Made by a program: the position numbers and the translations under genes
From: Mercenaria mercenaria
Lineage: Eukaryota > Mollusca > Bivalvia > Venerida > Veneridae
Direction of reading: 5' to 3'
DNA length: 64,000 bases
Assembly (NCBI RefSeq): GCF_021730395.1
Contig: NC_069362.1
Span: 2,790,001 to 2,854,000, forward strand
Shown here: one piece after another, positions 12,800-31,505 of the stretch
How positions within the stretch are numbered: the stretch's first letter is position 1
Layout: each line of letters begins with the position of its first letter
The notes under the pieces: generated by a model
Seen by the model: the letters and a program-made list of their open reading frames with translations, nothing else
Told to the model about the DNA's origin: nothing
Databases searched by the model: none

Positions 12800-13477
12800 A
12801 TGTCAAAAATTGATAAAAAGTTGAAAGTTTTAGACTCAGTGGAGAAAAAAATGAAAAACGTTGAAAAAGAAATTACCAAAATATGGACATACATAGGGGA
12901 CCATAATAAACAGCTTAATGAACGGTTGTCTACGGTAGAAGATAAAGCAGAATGTGTGGATTTTTCCCTTGGTGTAGTTAATAGTAAGGTGATCCAATTA
13001 GAAAAGGAGAAAGAGGCCATGAAAAGTGAGATTGTTTACCTCCAGTCGCAATCAATGCGGAACAATCTAATATTTGAAAATATACCGGAGGCGCGACCGG
13101 GGGTTACGGAGGACGCGGAAAAAACAGTGCGTGATTTTATGGAAATCAAAATGAAGATAGCCAAAGACATCGTTGCTAACATTAAATTCGATAGAGTTCT
13201 CAGAATGGGGCAAAAGGGCGACGCAAAACGTGGAAAATCTAGGAGTATCGTGGCGAAATTTACGGAGTACAAAGAGAAAGAGTTAACTAGAAGGCAATGG
13301 AAAGCGTTACAAGGGACGGAATTTTCAGTTCACGAGCAGTTACCAAGGGAAATAGTTGAAGTACGGAAAAAATTATTACCAAAATTGAAGCAGGCCAAAA
13401 AGGACGGGAAAAGGGCGTGGCTTTCTTATGATAAGCTATACATTGATGGGGAGCAGGTTAAAGTTGACAGTAAGTAG
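12800..13477 (+). CDS. LINE ORF1 protein (L1-type coiled coil plus RRM-like domain)
   Basis: This open frame of 225 residues starts with a Lys/Glu-rich heptad region (residues 1-80, MSKIDKKLKVLDSVEKKMK onward) predicted to form a coiled coil. It is followed by QSMRNNLIFENIPE and RSIVAKFTEYKEKE, which match the RNA-binding core of L1 ORF1 proteins (transposase_22 type), and by a basic C terminus. Such proteins trimerise and coat the LINE RNA. The frame is intact and ends 19 bases before the ORF2 reading begins. Confidence 0.78.
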   Translation: MSKIDKKLKVLDSVEKKMKNVEKEITKIWTYIGDHNKQLNERLSTVEDKAECVDFSLGVVNSKVIQLEKEKEAMKSEIVYLQSQSMRNNLIFENIPEARPGVTEDAEKTVRDFMEIKMKIAKDIVANIKFDRVLRMGQKGDAKRGKSRSIVAKFTEYKEKELTRRQWKALQGTEFSVHEQLPREIVEVRKKLLPKLKQAKKDGKRAWLSYDKLYIDGEQVKVDSK

Positions 13478-13495
13478 GGAAACGAAGAGGATGTT

Positions 13496-16400
13496 TTGCG
13501 AATTCTATCATGGAATGTAAATGGGCTTTCAGATGTTAAAAAAGAAATAGACGATTTTGTAAATATACTTTCCAAGAACGATATTATTTTTCTATTCGAG
13601 ACGTGGGCGTATTCGGACAGTAACCTAGAATTAAATGGATATATTTCACACAACTCCTTCCGTAAATTTCAAAATCGTAATGCTAAGCGGGCAAGTGGTG
13701 GAGTAGCAGTATATTATAAGGATGCGATTAAAGATGGCATTGAAATAGTCCGCAATCATTGTGACACGATAATATGGTTGAAACTAGACACATTTTTTTT
13801 TTAATATGGAAGAAGATGTTTACTTGTGTGGGCTTTATATGTGGGGTGAGGACTCACCAGCTTATAACATTTCTAGTGTTGATCTTTTTGAGTTGTTGCA
13901 AGATGATATCTCGGATTTTGACTGTGTCGGTGCAGTGTATATAACAGGTGACTTGAACAGCAGGGTCGGCATAAGAAACGATTTTATTGAATGTGATAGA
14001 TATATTGTTGATATTGACTTTGATAACTATGTTCCGGACATCCCACTTATACGGGCCTCACAAGATAAAACATGTAACGGTTTTGGGATAAAGCTTCTTG
14101 ACCTTTGCAAATCTTCTAGCTTGAGAATAGCTAACGGTCGTCTAGGCAGTGTATACATATGCCTCTAGGCACGGAGCGTCCGTGATAGCTATTTATTGAC
14201 AAAAGAAAGTAATTTTACTAACATTTGTGATTTTAATGTTCAGTCTTTCAATGAATGGAGCGATCATGCACCATTGTCTTTCTCTTTAAATTGTACCGTA
14301 AATGTATGTACACAAGAGGAAAGAAATAACGTTATATATAAGTGGAACAGTAATTTGAAAAACGCCTTTAGGGCTGGTATTATTTCTAAGTTGTCCGACT
14401 TGAATCATTTGACTGATAGCTTAGTGATAGAAAATAAATCTTCTGACAATAATCTTGTAAATAAATTTACCGAAATTATCCGAGATGTTGCAGATCCACT
14501 TTTTTGTAAACAGTATGTAGCCCATGGCAGTCCGGAATTTTCTGACTTTTGTTGTAATAATAAGGAATGGTTTGACGCTGAATGTTCAGAAGCAAAACGT
14601 GTGTATCAGGAAGTGCTGAGGGTTTTTAATGCTAGTAAATCAGATTTTAGCAGGGAGCAATTTTGGCTAAGCAAAAGTAATTACAAAAATCTTATACGGA
14701 AAAAACGTAGACAATATGAACAGAAAAAAATACAGGACATAGAAAATCTTCGGCGTTCTAAACCTAGAGAATTTTGGAAATATTTTAAGCAAAGCAAAAG
14801 TAGAAATAACCTGTTACGGTAATATACCAATGGAAGACTTTTATGAGTACTTTTCGAAGTTAAGTGGAGAAATTTTACAAACAGGAAACGTTGAAGCAAA
14901 TGATTTTGTTTCAAATAATAATTTCGACAATCTTGACTGTAGTTTTGAAGAGTTAGATTGTAAAATAACGGCTTCGGAATTAATTAATGTTGTAAAATCC
15001 CTCAAGCGTGAAAAATCACCAGGTAGTGATAATCTATTGAATGAATATTTTTTGGAAAGCATTGATATCCTAGCTGCGCATATTTGTGACATTTTTAATG
15101 CAATTTTAGATAGTGGTTATTTTCCTGATAAATGGATGGAGGGCGTCGTTATACCGATACATAAAAAGGGAGATAAGTCCAATGTGAATAATTATAGAGG
15201 AGTTACGTTAGTCAGTTGTCTGTCCAAAGTATTTACATCTGTTATAAATAAACGAATTTGTACTTTTTGTGAAGATAATAATGTAATTTCAGATGCCCAG
15301 TTTGGATTTAGAAAAGGGAAATCTACTGTTGATGCATTGTATATTTTATCTTCCATTGTGCAAAAGTATTAAAATGAAAACAAACGTCTGTATTGTTGCT
15401 TTATTGATCTAAAAAAGGCATTTGATTCGGTGAATAGAGATGCACTATGGTTAAAGATGTATAAATGTGGTATACAAGGAAAAGTTCTCCGTATAATCAG
15501 GGACATGTATCAAAAAGTTAAGTCATGTGTACGATCATGCAATAGCTACTCTGAATATTTCCATTATGCTGTCGGTTTACGTCAGGGGGAGGTAATGTCA
15601 CCGATCCTTTTTTCCCTTTTCGTAGAGGACTTAGAATTATATTTACAGGATACCTTAGAGTCAGGATTATTAATAGACGGTATAGTTCTTATTCTGTTAT
15701 TATTTGCAGATGATATGGTATTATTAGGAAATTCTCACAAAGAGTTGCAAAAAAATTTAGATTCATTGTGTTGTTATTGTAACACGTGGGGCTTAGAAGT
15801 AAATATTGAAAAAACAAATGTCATGGTATTTAGAAAAAGAGGTCCGGTATTACGTAATGAATCTTTTACATACAATGGAGAATCATTAGAAGTTGTTAGT
15901 GATTTTAATTACTTAGGAACAGTTTTCAATTACACTGGTAGCTTTGCTCTAAACCAAGAACAGCTTGTTGGGAAAGCTTTAAAAGCATTGAATGTTCTGT
16001 TAAGTAAATGTCGTAAATATAAATTGAAACCTAATGTACTTTGCCAGCTGTTTGATTCCTTTGTTGGATCGATATTAGGATACTCCTCTGAAGTTTGGGG
16101 CTTTAGTAAATCTAAAGAAATAGAAAGGATACATTTAAAATTTTGTAAAAGTATTTTAAAGGTTAAATCAGGTACATGCACAGCTGGTATTTATGGAGAA
16201 CTTGGAAGGTATCCGCTGTATATTTCACGTTATATGAGAATTATCAATTACTGGTACAAGTTGTTGAATATAGATAATTTGATTTTGCATAAAGTGTACC
16301 AAATATCATATGAGGATTGTATTAAAGGGAAAAAGAACTGGGTGTCGAATGTAAAACAGTTATTAAGTGAATATGGTTTCTTATATGTGTGGGAACAGCC

Positions 16401-16896
16401 TAATTTGGTTAATAAAGAGTTTATTTTCATGTTTAAGCAAGGAATTATCGATTGTTTTGTTCAAAAGTGGCAGTCAGACAAGAGACGTAGTGGAGTTTTA
16501 GAGTTATATGATAATGTTAAAACTTCTTTTGGGTATGAGAAATATTTAGATGTTCTACCAACTCAGCTGAAAACATATCTTTGTAAAATAAGATTATCTG
16601 CCCACTCGTTAAGAATAGAAACAGGTCGTTATGCGCGAAATAGAATTCCTAGAAATGAACGTTTATGTCAGTACTGCAGTATGCAAGATATAGAAGACGA
16701 ATTCCATTTTATTTTGAAATGTTCATCTTATTCGGAGCTGAGAAAGAAATATGTCAAAAAATATTATTACTGTAGACCAAGTATGTTTAAATTTGTACAA
16801 TTATTGCAATCAGAAAATAGAAATGATATGATTAATTTATCTAGATATATAAAACACGCAATGTCTGTGAGAATGTCTATGTCGCATGTAATTTAA
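13496..16896 (+). pseudogene. LINE ORF2, endonuclease and reverse transcriptase (broken)
   Basis: The apurinic-type endonuclease shows ILSWNVNGL, a FETWA Glu, ITGDLNSR and WSDHAPL, in order across 13496-14290. The RT region has KREKSPGSDNL, the NNYRGVTLVSCLSKVF block, DAQFGFRKGKSTVDAL, LKKAFDSVNRD and the catalytic FADDM near 15708. A C-terminal CxxC...H...C zinc finger (LCQYCSM...FHFILKC) lies near 16660-16730. The longest intact piece is 15430-16896. The ORF2 start is not clear; no ATG in frame precedes 13496. Breaks are listed under the element. Confidence 0.85.
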
Positions 16897-17072
16897 ATAC
16901 AACCATCCTCATTAACCTGTCTGTTGTATTTATAACAATATGCATATTTACCTCCTTAATCACGAGACTACATTGTATTTATATTTTTTATATTGATATG
17001 TATGTATGACGATGTATTATGTACAAGTCAATAAAGTATATGTTCTGTTCTGTTCTGTTCTGTTCTGTAAAC

Positions 17073-17345
17073 AGGTTAGTGTTTATTAGTAAGCATTTAT
17101 CAAATTAAACTGGCCTGGTGCGGCGTAGCCGCGCGACCAATTTAATTTGATAAATGCTAACTAATAAACACTAACCTGTTTAGTGTTTGAAATTTTTTTT
17201 GTTTACAAGTGTAAGCTCCGCCTACAGTATGTGACTTACCGGGTTAATAAACGACTGGAAGTAAATGTTCATCTACCAAAATAGATTTCCCGATAACTTG
17301 AAAAACATCTACAATGCCATTGGACAAAAATAATTTCAAACACTA
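17073..17345. mobile_element. foldback MITE, copy 1
   Basis: Positions 17073-17180 form a large palindrome: an arm with GTGTTTATTAGTAAGCATTT is matched by its inverse after a GC-rich centre (GTGCGGCGTAGCCGCGCG). Next to it, 17181-17345 is bounded by TAGTGTTTGAAATT and its inverse. It directly follows the LINE tail at 17066. Confidence 0.72.
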
Positions 17346-18041
17346 AAAGTAATACATGCACATAAGATAGTTAAAAACATCACTGTCACCTCTCTGCCAT
17401 CACCTAGAATATGTTTCTCGATAAATCTTAATAAAGTCTAGGTAAAATCGTCAATAACCATGATTATGTTGAATTGAATATAATTTGTGCGTTTGTGATT
17501 CGATATTTTGGTTAGTTAAACAAAGAAGGAAAAAAGCAGTAGTTGACGCGCGAACCGGTGAGAGAACATTTTGACATCATTCTAACCGGGATGATCAAAT
17601 TGTCGCATGACGTCAGATTTATCACTACTCTGGGAAATGAAATTCAGATTATTTTTCATCATAAGATTTCAAATAAAAGCATCTTAGAATGAAAATGTAA
17701 TTTACACTTACTCTCTAGTAAAAGAAGTTTTTATTCCTGAATAATTTTAACATGAATTTTTCAAAAATGTTAAAAGGTAAAAACATTGTCGTAATAATGA
17801 GGGCAAACTCGTGTTTTTATACAGACAAGGAAAGACAATTTGTGTTTGAAATCGTTTACTGATAAAAATTGTTACAAATCATACTTCCAGTACTTTGTAT
17901 TTTACAACGTTTAAAACTGTTACGGACACCGATCATTATCTTTTTAAATGAAGGTTCTGGTGTATAGATCAAGGGGAAAAAGGTATTAAACGGTATAGGC
18001 TTTTAAAATCGAAGTCGTTTCAAGATATTTTTTGGGTCTGT
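17346..18041. other. 3' flank of alpha-tubulin copy A
   Basis: AT-rich. It should contain the 3' UTR on the minus strand; the nearest inverse AATAAA is at 17730-17735. No other feature. Confidence 0.45.
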
Positions 18042-21773
<3,732 letters not shown>

Positions 21774-22231
21774 CTTGCAGGTTTTCGGTTGCTGTTAATT
21801 CACTTTGAACAAGCTTCTCCGTGAGACACACTGTATTTGATGTACTAAATCTGTTTCCTATAAAATATATATGACAGAAAACAAGATTTTCATTGGTCAT
21901 TTTGTTTTCGGATGACATGAACGACCAATAAACATGAGTAGATTTGTTTATAGCAACGTTTGAACAAGGCATTTTTTCAATTACTTTTTAATGGGAATGT
22001 TTGATCGATTACGATCAATGTATGGTATCGGAAAATCATCAGCAACAACAAAATAAATCGACCCTTGCATTATGAAACGTTTTCCCCTGACCTCGTTATA
22101 AAAACCTGTTTACCGCTTTCAAAGTATTGACTATCAAAAGAATATATTAAATTTTAAAAAACTACATTAGTTTATTAAAAACTAACGGTAGGTTTCTTTT
22201 CATTGCCAATGTCCCATAATAATTCATATTT

Positions 22232-22467
22232 GAGCCGTGCCATGAGAAAACCAACATAGTGTGTTTGCGACCAGCATGGATCCAGACCAGCCTGCGCATC
22301 CGCGCAGTCTGGTCAGGATCCATGCTGTTCGCTTTCAAAGCCTGTTGCAATGAGTGAAACCATTAGCGAACATCATGGATCCTGACCAGACTGCGCTGAT
22401 GCACAGGCTGGTCTGGATCCATGCTGGTCGCAAACCCACTATGTTGGTTTTTCTCATGGCGCGGCTC
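22232..22467. mobile_element. ANNT palindromic MITE (between the tubulin genes)
   Basis: A 236-bp copy of the same palindrome, flanked by ATTT on both sides. Confidence 0.85.
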
Positions 22468-23523
22468 ATTTTACATCAGTCACCAGGAATGATATTAAAG
22501 GGTAGATCAATTATACGTTAATTCTGAACCGCGACTTCAAATAGTGATTGATTTAAAAAGAAACAGGTCAGGCGAAAGTTTTTGGTTTAAACTTGTTTCG
22601 GGTTGTTTCCACTAATTGATTAATTTAAACTGTAGAATCTGATATTAAAATAACGAACATGACACCCTAGTAGCTAAATATGATTTACATTTACATTTAA
22701 TCAGTTAATAAGAAAATGAAGTCAAGCTTTTCGATGCCTTAGCACGTTCTCGACCAATAATTGCCTGAAATGAGTAGCTGTAAAACCGGCACGACATTTT
22801 TAAATAGACTTATAATAGATATATACATGTGTTGATAAAACAAAAGTCTTTAACACACAAAAGACGTTAGACAGAAAGAAGTGTATAGCCGACGAAGTCC
22901 CTGCCTTGAATGGACCGCTAACTCTGTTGTCCAACCAGCTACCCACTGCGCAACTGACAGCATCGTGTGAACTATTATACAACCTAACGATTGAAAAGTC
23001 GGCTTTAGGACAACACATAGTACGCATTAGACTGACTTTACTCGACATTTTGGGTTAGAAAAAAACGGCCGTAAAATAAAGAAGTAAAATATTCACATTT
23101 CTATATAATCACCTTTTATAAATACATATCATAAAGATCTAAATACCATGAATACTATCCGACTTACAACGGTTGTAATTAGTACGAACTAAGTCTAAAA
23201 GTTTGTATTAAACTTCGATTCTTCAACGTTTCTCTTCCTGGCCGTACGATTGAAGTCTTCTTTGACAATTGCATTTCATCTGATCTATCCGCCTTCTTTT
23301 CTCAGTAGGACTGTCGAGTTCGGTCCCCGGTCGAGAAGAATGTTCATTGTGACACTTTTACAGAAGACATGTTAGCCTGAGGTAATTAGTCAACCACTTC
23401 TGATGCGTGTGTGTAAGTTGTTAGCTACATGTGAGATATTACTTTTTGCACAGAGGTCAGTAACACTATTACTACATAACGTTAAGCCAAACCATTCGAC
23501 TGATCATTTGTTTTAGTATACTT

Positions 23524-24219
23524 GAGCCGCGCCATGAGAAAACCAACATAGTGCATTTACGACCAGCATGGATCCAGACCATCCTGCGCATATATGAATA
23601 ATTATATATCTTGTTGATAAGTTTGTCATGTTGTTCTCTCGTAGTAAATGGGTTTTTTTGCAAGATATTTTAAACAATGTTGGAATTCATATTGTAAATG
23701 TTTATATTATATATAACATTCGGAAATATATAGACTTAGAAATGAAATGTAGTTTTTAAAATAATGTAGTTTTAAAAGCAGACAGATAATTGACTGAATA
23801 TGTAGAAAAATGGGGTAGAATAACAACTTTTTATAATCAGTAATGTAGAATTGAATAGTAATATTTATATGAAATTGTTAAATTATTATTAATGTATTAC
23901 AGGTATATTATTAACTCTGCTTCAAATAAGTTTTTTTTTGTCAAAATGATTTATTTTGTTTAAACTTTGCAGTAAGTAGTGATACCAATGTTAGTTTAGT
24001 ATTGAAACAGCCATAGAGCTTGTATGTAATATTTGAGTTGAATTTTTCTGAATAAACTATACCCCACAAAAAAGAAGAAGAAAAAAAAAGGATCCATGCA
24101 GTTCGCTAGCGGTTACTCTAATTGCAATAGGCTTTGAAAGCGAACAACATGGATGCGCAGGCTGGTCTAGATCAATGCTGGTCGCAAATGCCTATGTTGG
24201 TTTTCTCATGATGCGGCTC
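23524..24219. mobile_element. ANNT palindromic MITE split by a 0.5-kb insert
   Basis: The ends match the family and are flanked by ACTT on both sides. The inside is interrupted at about 23592-24089 by unrelated AT-rich DNA that ends in AATAAA-like sequence and an A/G-rich tail. About 16 bp of the MITE is missing at the junction. Confidence 0.8.
23592..24089 (+). mobile_element. probable retroposed insert with poly(A)-like end
   Basis: This AT-rich sequence has a GAATAAACT motif near 24050, then an A-rich tract with GAAGAAG up to the junction. That is the look of a retroposed 3' end. There is no coding frame and no clear target duplication. It could be a LINE 3' end or a processed transcript; I cannot tell which. 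Confidence 0.45.
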
Positions 24220-24613
24220 ACTTGATTCATGTACTTGTTTTGTCTTGACCATGGCGGCTTTGTTTCGTCTGTTTTATTCACTCGAAATATCGTGTTTTTG
24301 AACTTGCCGATGAAGAAATATAAATTTTACACAACCAGTCCATAAATATTAAGAATGACAACCTCCAAATTTCTGCCTTTGATAGCAACGACGAGTGCAA
24401 ATATTTATAAACAATGTCCCAGCAACAATATACCAATCAAAGTAAACCTTTTGTCATGTGACAGATTGTAACCAATCAATACACCTGAGACAACAAGTTA
24501 GCTTACCCTGTCTATATCTTAAGGTCCAAATTTTTAAACGTCGCACTTTCTCATACAGGCTCATCAAGTCACAGTGAGATTTTGTAACAAAACAGCACAT
24601 CTACTCAGCAAAA

Positions 24614-27814
<3,201 letters not shown>

Positions 27815-27861
27815 ACATTTTAAAACGTAAAATATAAAGCTTCTATCACAAACACCATTGC

Positions 27862-27867
27862 AATAAA
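27862..27867 (+). promoter_or_regulatory. polyadenylation signal of alpha-tubulin copy B
   Basis: AATAAA follows the stop codon by about 47 bases in an A-rich stretch, a normal position for a 3'-end signal. Confidence 0.65.
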
Positions 27868-29061
27868 AAGAAAAGAATTTGACATCATTAAAATCTATAT
27901 GGCCTTGTTAGATCACAATATGTTTTGCAACAATGCCAGTTTAAGGCTATTTGTAAAATGTTAACGTAAATGCACATTTACGCAATCGTATTTATAATAA
28001 ATTGATACTGTTCTCGTTGTGTTTCTGTAGTTTTGTAGACATTTTCAGCACCACTTCGATAACCCAACACCCTGGAAACACCAACACTAAGGCAGGTACG
28101 GAGTTTTGTTAAACAGTCAGACGCCTGTCTCAGAATGGCCAAGCCGCGTGAATTTTCTTGGAAACCGTACACACGGGAAAGCGTCAGTTACATTTTGCCT
28201 ATATTTTCCTTATAACTTGACAGATTTCTATAAAATAAAGTGCGTGGGATACCGCAAAATGAGTTCTCAGTACTTTCCACAAACACTTCGCTAAAACTGC
28301 TTTTCGTGGACTTACTGTGTAAATAACGTACACATTTTCGCGTTTGGGAGAAGTGTTTGAGAAAAGTACTAAGAACAGATTGCAGACGTTGTTGCAGACA
28401 TTGTGCGGAGGAAAGCACTCGTTTTGCTGTCTTCGGCGCTTTTTATCTTCTGAAAATCTGACAAGTATAGACAAATTGTCACCTGAATCGGAGCATTTTC
28501 TCTGTGTGTACGGTAGCCAAAAGTCTGCAGATTAAGAGAGGCATTTGCTTTACGAAATGCTGTTTTCTGAAGTCGTGCCAGATCATGCAGTCATAATTGA
28601 CCGAAGTACGCTCTTTAGAAATTCCCCTTTTTGAAAAGGTGTGATTACTAAAGTATAGTCTTCCTGTACATAACATCAACATGCTTAGGGCCTTTATGCA
28701 CAGGCGATCTTTATACAATGTTTAAATAACGCTGCGAAGGTCTAAAAAATGTCTAAAAAGGAAAGTGAACCTATTGATCATTTAGAGCCAGCTTGTACCG
28801 GTATTTTAGCACAATTTTTACTGTACTTTGTACACGTTACTATTTAATAGGATTCACATTGTAAGTGATTTGAGGGATAATATCAACTTAAACAAACAAG
28901 CGAAACATACATTTAATTGTAAAATATTTTAATGAAAACTACACAATACAAACAAACAAACTAGATACATGTACTTCCAATGACTATGTAAATAAAAGCC
29001 ACTGCCTGCTTCATAAATAAATAAAAACAATTTCAACTAGAAGATGATTTTGTAGAACAGC
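27868..29061. other. intergenic, no gene recognised
   Basis: Contains an imperfect inverted repeat (28261-28289 against 28351-28378, core GAAGTGTTTG...AAAGTACT). Overlapping short frames at 28188-28535 follow from this and show no family signature. Confidence 0.4.
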
Positions 29062-29578
29062 GCATGTCTCCCCCAATGCATAGTCGTATAGGCAAGAAGT
29101 CAATAGAGGACAGGAGCAAAAGTCAAAGAGACACTGATGGTTGGTTGCAATAGGGATCATATACTTGGCATATTCTGGGTCAAGTGGTTCTCAAGTTACT
29201 GACCGGAAATGGTTTTCCATGTTCAGGCCCCTGTGACCTTGACCTTTAATAGAGTGACCCCAAAATCAATAGGAGTCATTTACTCTGCATGACCAATCAT
29301 CCTATGAAGTTTCAATATTCTGGGTCAAGCGGTTCTGAAGTTATTGATCGAAAATGGTTCTCCATATTCAGGCCCCTGTGACTTTGACCTTTGATGGAGT
29401 GACCCCAAAAGCTATAAGGGTCGACTATTCCATAAGCCCTGCCACCCTATGACGTTTGAAGGTTCTAGGTCAAATAGTTCTACTGTTACTGATCGGAAAT
29501 GAAGTGTGACGGACGGACGGAAGGACGGACGGACTGGGCAAAAACAATATGTTTCCCCAGTGGGGGCAGACATAATTA
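29062..29578 (+). repeat. ACAAGAG-class relative with CGGA run
   Basis: Inverted subterminal repeats are ATGTCTCCCCCAATG near 29067 and CAGTGGGGGCAGACAT near 29558. The core units of about 170 bp contain GCCCCTGTGACCTTGACC. A GACGGACGG run precedes the right end. The ACAAGAG start is not recognisable here. Confidence 0.5.
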
Positions 29579-29651
29579 AAGCATGAGTACTAATGCAAAT
29601 CAAAGTCTAACTCGACTAATTCCTCATTAGTTATTAATTTAATGACGTATG

Positions 29652-29937
29652 TGCAGTTTTGGGTAAAAAATCCCAAAAATAGAATTTGTTCAAACTTTGT
29701 ATATGAACATAAGTGTCATGTTAGAAACAAGAATTTGAAAAAAAGCTTGTTCAGGAGTTATCTGCCCTTGGATATGCAAATTTGAAGAAAAATCCAGTTT
29801 TAAGGGCAGATAACCAAACACGGTGACCTATGATTGTTTCTTGCATTTTTCTGTTTCTAACATGAAACTGTGTTCATATACAAGGTTTGAACAAATGTTT
29901 ACCCCATCTCTCATACAAAAAACTGTAGCAAGTGTCT
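29652..29937. mobile_element. foldback element with long inverted arms
   Basis: The left arm holds TTTGTATATGAACATAAGTG, CATGTTAGAAACAAG and GTTATCTGCCCTT. The right arm carries the same three blocks inverted (AAGGGCAGATAAC, TTTCTAACATG, GTTCATATACAAGGTTTG). A hairpin-type MITE without ORF. Confidence 0.6.
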
Positions 29938-30106
29938 TTAAAACAGCATCTGATAGCTACAAACCAAGCAGTAACTATACATATTGTGAATGACAAACTG
30001 GCAATGAATATGGATAATGGAATTGCTACATACAGTATGAAAGATGGCATATATACATAAATTAAAAATCAGGTCATATGTTCACAAAACATTTTTCGGC
30101 CTCGGC

Positions 30107-30324
30107 TTAGCCCGTAGCCTGGTGTGGTGGCGGCAAGTGATTCTGCCTTTGCGACCAGTGCAGACCAAGATCAGCCTGCACATCTATGCAAACTGATCAT
30201 GGTCTGCACTGTTCGCCATTAAGTCAGTGTCTTTTTGCTAAGCACCCCTTTTAACAGTTAATGGTACTGTCCAAATTGAAAGATGGACAAGGTCATTATA
30301 GATATTTAGCAGGGTAAGGGTTAG
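30107..30324. mobile_element. TTAA MITE, copy 4 (TTAG flanks)
   Basis: Family ends and hairpin are present; both flanks read TTAG instead of TTAA. The surrounding DNA is a repeat whose empty counterpart is near 63384. Confidence 0.72.
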
Positions 30325-30658
30325 TTCGAGATTGAAATTTCGACAGCAAGGTTTACTAGAACTTCATGATTTTATTCCAACAATACTGAATAGTCACGTA
30401 CAGATAGCTTTAAATATGCAATTTAGATATAAATGACAAATAAATTTTCATTACCTAACTCAACTGAGACTGAAAATAGTTTGTGTACACGAGGCCAAAA
30501 ACAGACGCCAAAGGTTAAGTTTAACACCATTTTCAGTGAGGTATCAGTTTCTTTGACTCCACACCGGTATTAACCTGTTCTCCGCAAGTAAGTAACAACT
30601 TCCCTATATGAGTCAAATAGGGGGATGAATCACCTTACACGTAATTTTTACAGTAAAA

Positions 30659-31505
30659 TAAGGTGAGCCGTGCCCTGAGAAAACCAACATAGTGGCTTTG
30701 CGACCAGCATGTATCGAGACCAGCCTGAGCATCCGCGCAGTCTGGTCAGGATCCATGCTGTTCGCTGTCAAAGTCTATTGCAATTAGAGAAACCGTTAGC
30801 GAACAGCATGGATCCTGACCAGACTGCGTGGATGCGCAGGCTGGTCTGGATCCATGCTGGTCGCAAAGCCACTATGTTGGTTTTCTCATGGCACGGCTCA
30901 GGTAGTTATGCACGTTTGATTATAGGATGTGATGGTGTAACGTCATTTATCCGGAAAACTTAGAATAAAGCCTGGATTCGGCAAATGGAAAAAAAAAAAT
31001 ATTTATGAATCAATGGCAACAAGCGAGTAAGTTTATTATAATGGCACTGTTACTATCTTTCTAAAGTTAAAATATGATATTAAAACATCTGATACGTTAA
31101 ATGATTCAAAATAATGTCAGAAAAGCTTGAAATGTGCGGTTCACTTTAATCATAGTCACATATCTCAAAAATAAGCACACATACCTATACTTTTTATTTC
31201 ACCACATTACAGACCATAATTATGTTATTTACGACTGTGAGATGATTCATTAAAATCTACATTGTAGAATAAATTTCTTTACGCCAAAATGTTATGAAAT
31301 TTGTGATTCCTATAGAATCCCATTATAAAAAAATGCATGAGGTCCAAATTTTTCAGATCAGTATAGCAAAGGATCAGGCACAAGACCCTTTCTTTTTATT
31401 TGCCGAATTTTCTAAGTATATTCTGAAGTTTTGAAAAAAATCAAGGTTTTCTCAAATTCTACAGTGTAGAATAATTTCGATCTGAACGTGCAGAACTACT
31501 TTTTA
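30659..31505. mobile_element. 571-bp-type MITE, copy 2, carrying a nested ANNT MITE
   Basis: After removing the nested 30665-30899 copy it aligns by eye with 12171-12741 throughout (for example TTTATCCGG, CAATGGCAAC, AAATATGATAT, AAGCACACATACC). It ends GAACGTGCAGAACTACTTTT. Confidence 0.75.
30665..30899. mobile_element. ANNT palindromic MITE nested in another MITE
   Basis: A 235-bp copy flanked by AGGT on both sides. The target is the left end of the larger MITE at 30659, whose TAAGGT terminus is split. Confidence 0.85.

Larger units (their letters stand above)
12742..17066 (+). mobile_element. LINE (non-LTR retrotransposon), near full length, broken, (TTCTG)n tail
   Basis: The element carries ORF1, an endonuclease/RT ORF2, an AATAAA at about 17030 and a pentanucleotide tail (TTCTG)n at 17040-17066. 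It begins just after an older MITE. ORF2 is interrupted by frame changes near the T-run at 13793-13805, around 14150-14200 and around 14815-14830, and by one in-frame stop at 15370-15372. The clade is unresolved: ORF1 is L1-like, while the tail resembles those of CR1/Jockey relatives. Confidence 0.88.
21774..24613. promoter_or_regulatory. shared 5' region between the divergent alpha-tubulin genes
   Basis: This 2.84-kb interval holds both promoters. CCAAT or ATTGG motifs are near 21891 and 21923 on the copy A side, and near 24431 and 24472 on the copy B side. An AT-rich TATA-like stretch reads on the minus strand near 21860. The middle is occupied by two ANNT MITEs (22232-22467 and 23524-24219), so the genes probably use separate promoters. 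Motif calls are by eye only. Confidence 0.4.

Noticed and set aside
22800-23048. Open frame of 82 codons on the minus strand between the tubulin genes
   Set aside because: Moderately balanced composition, but no family resemblance and no splice or promoter support.
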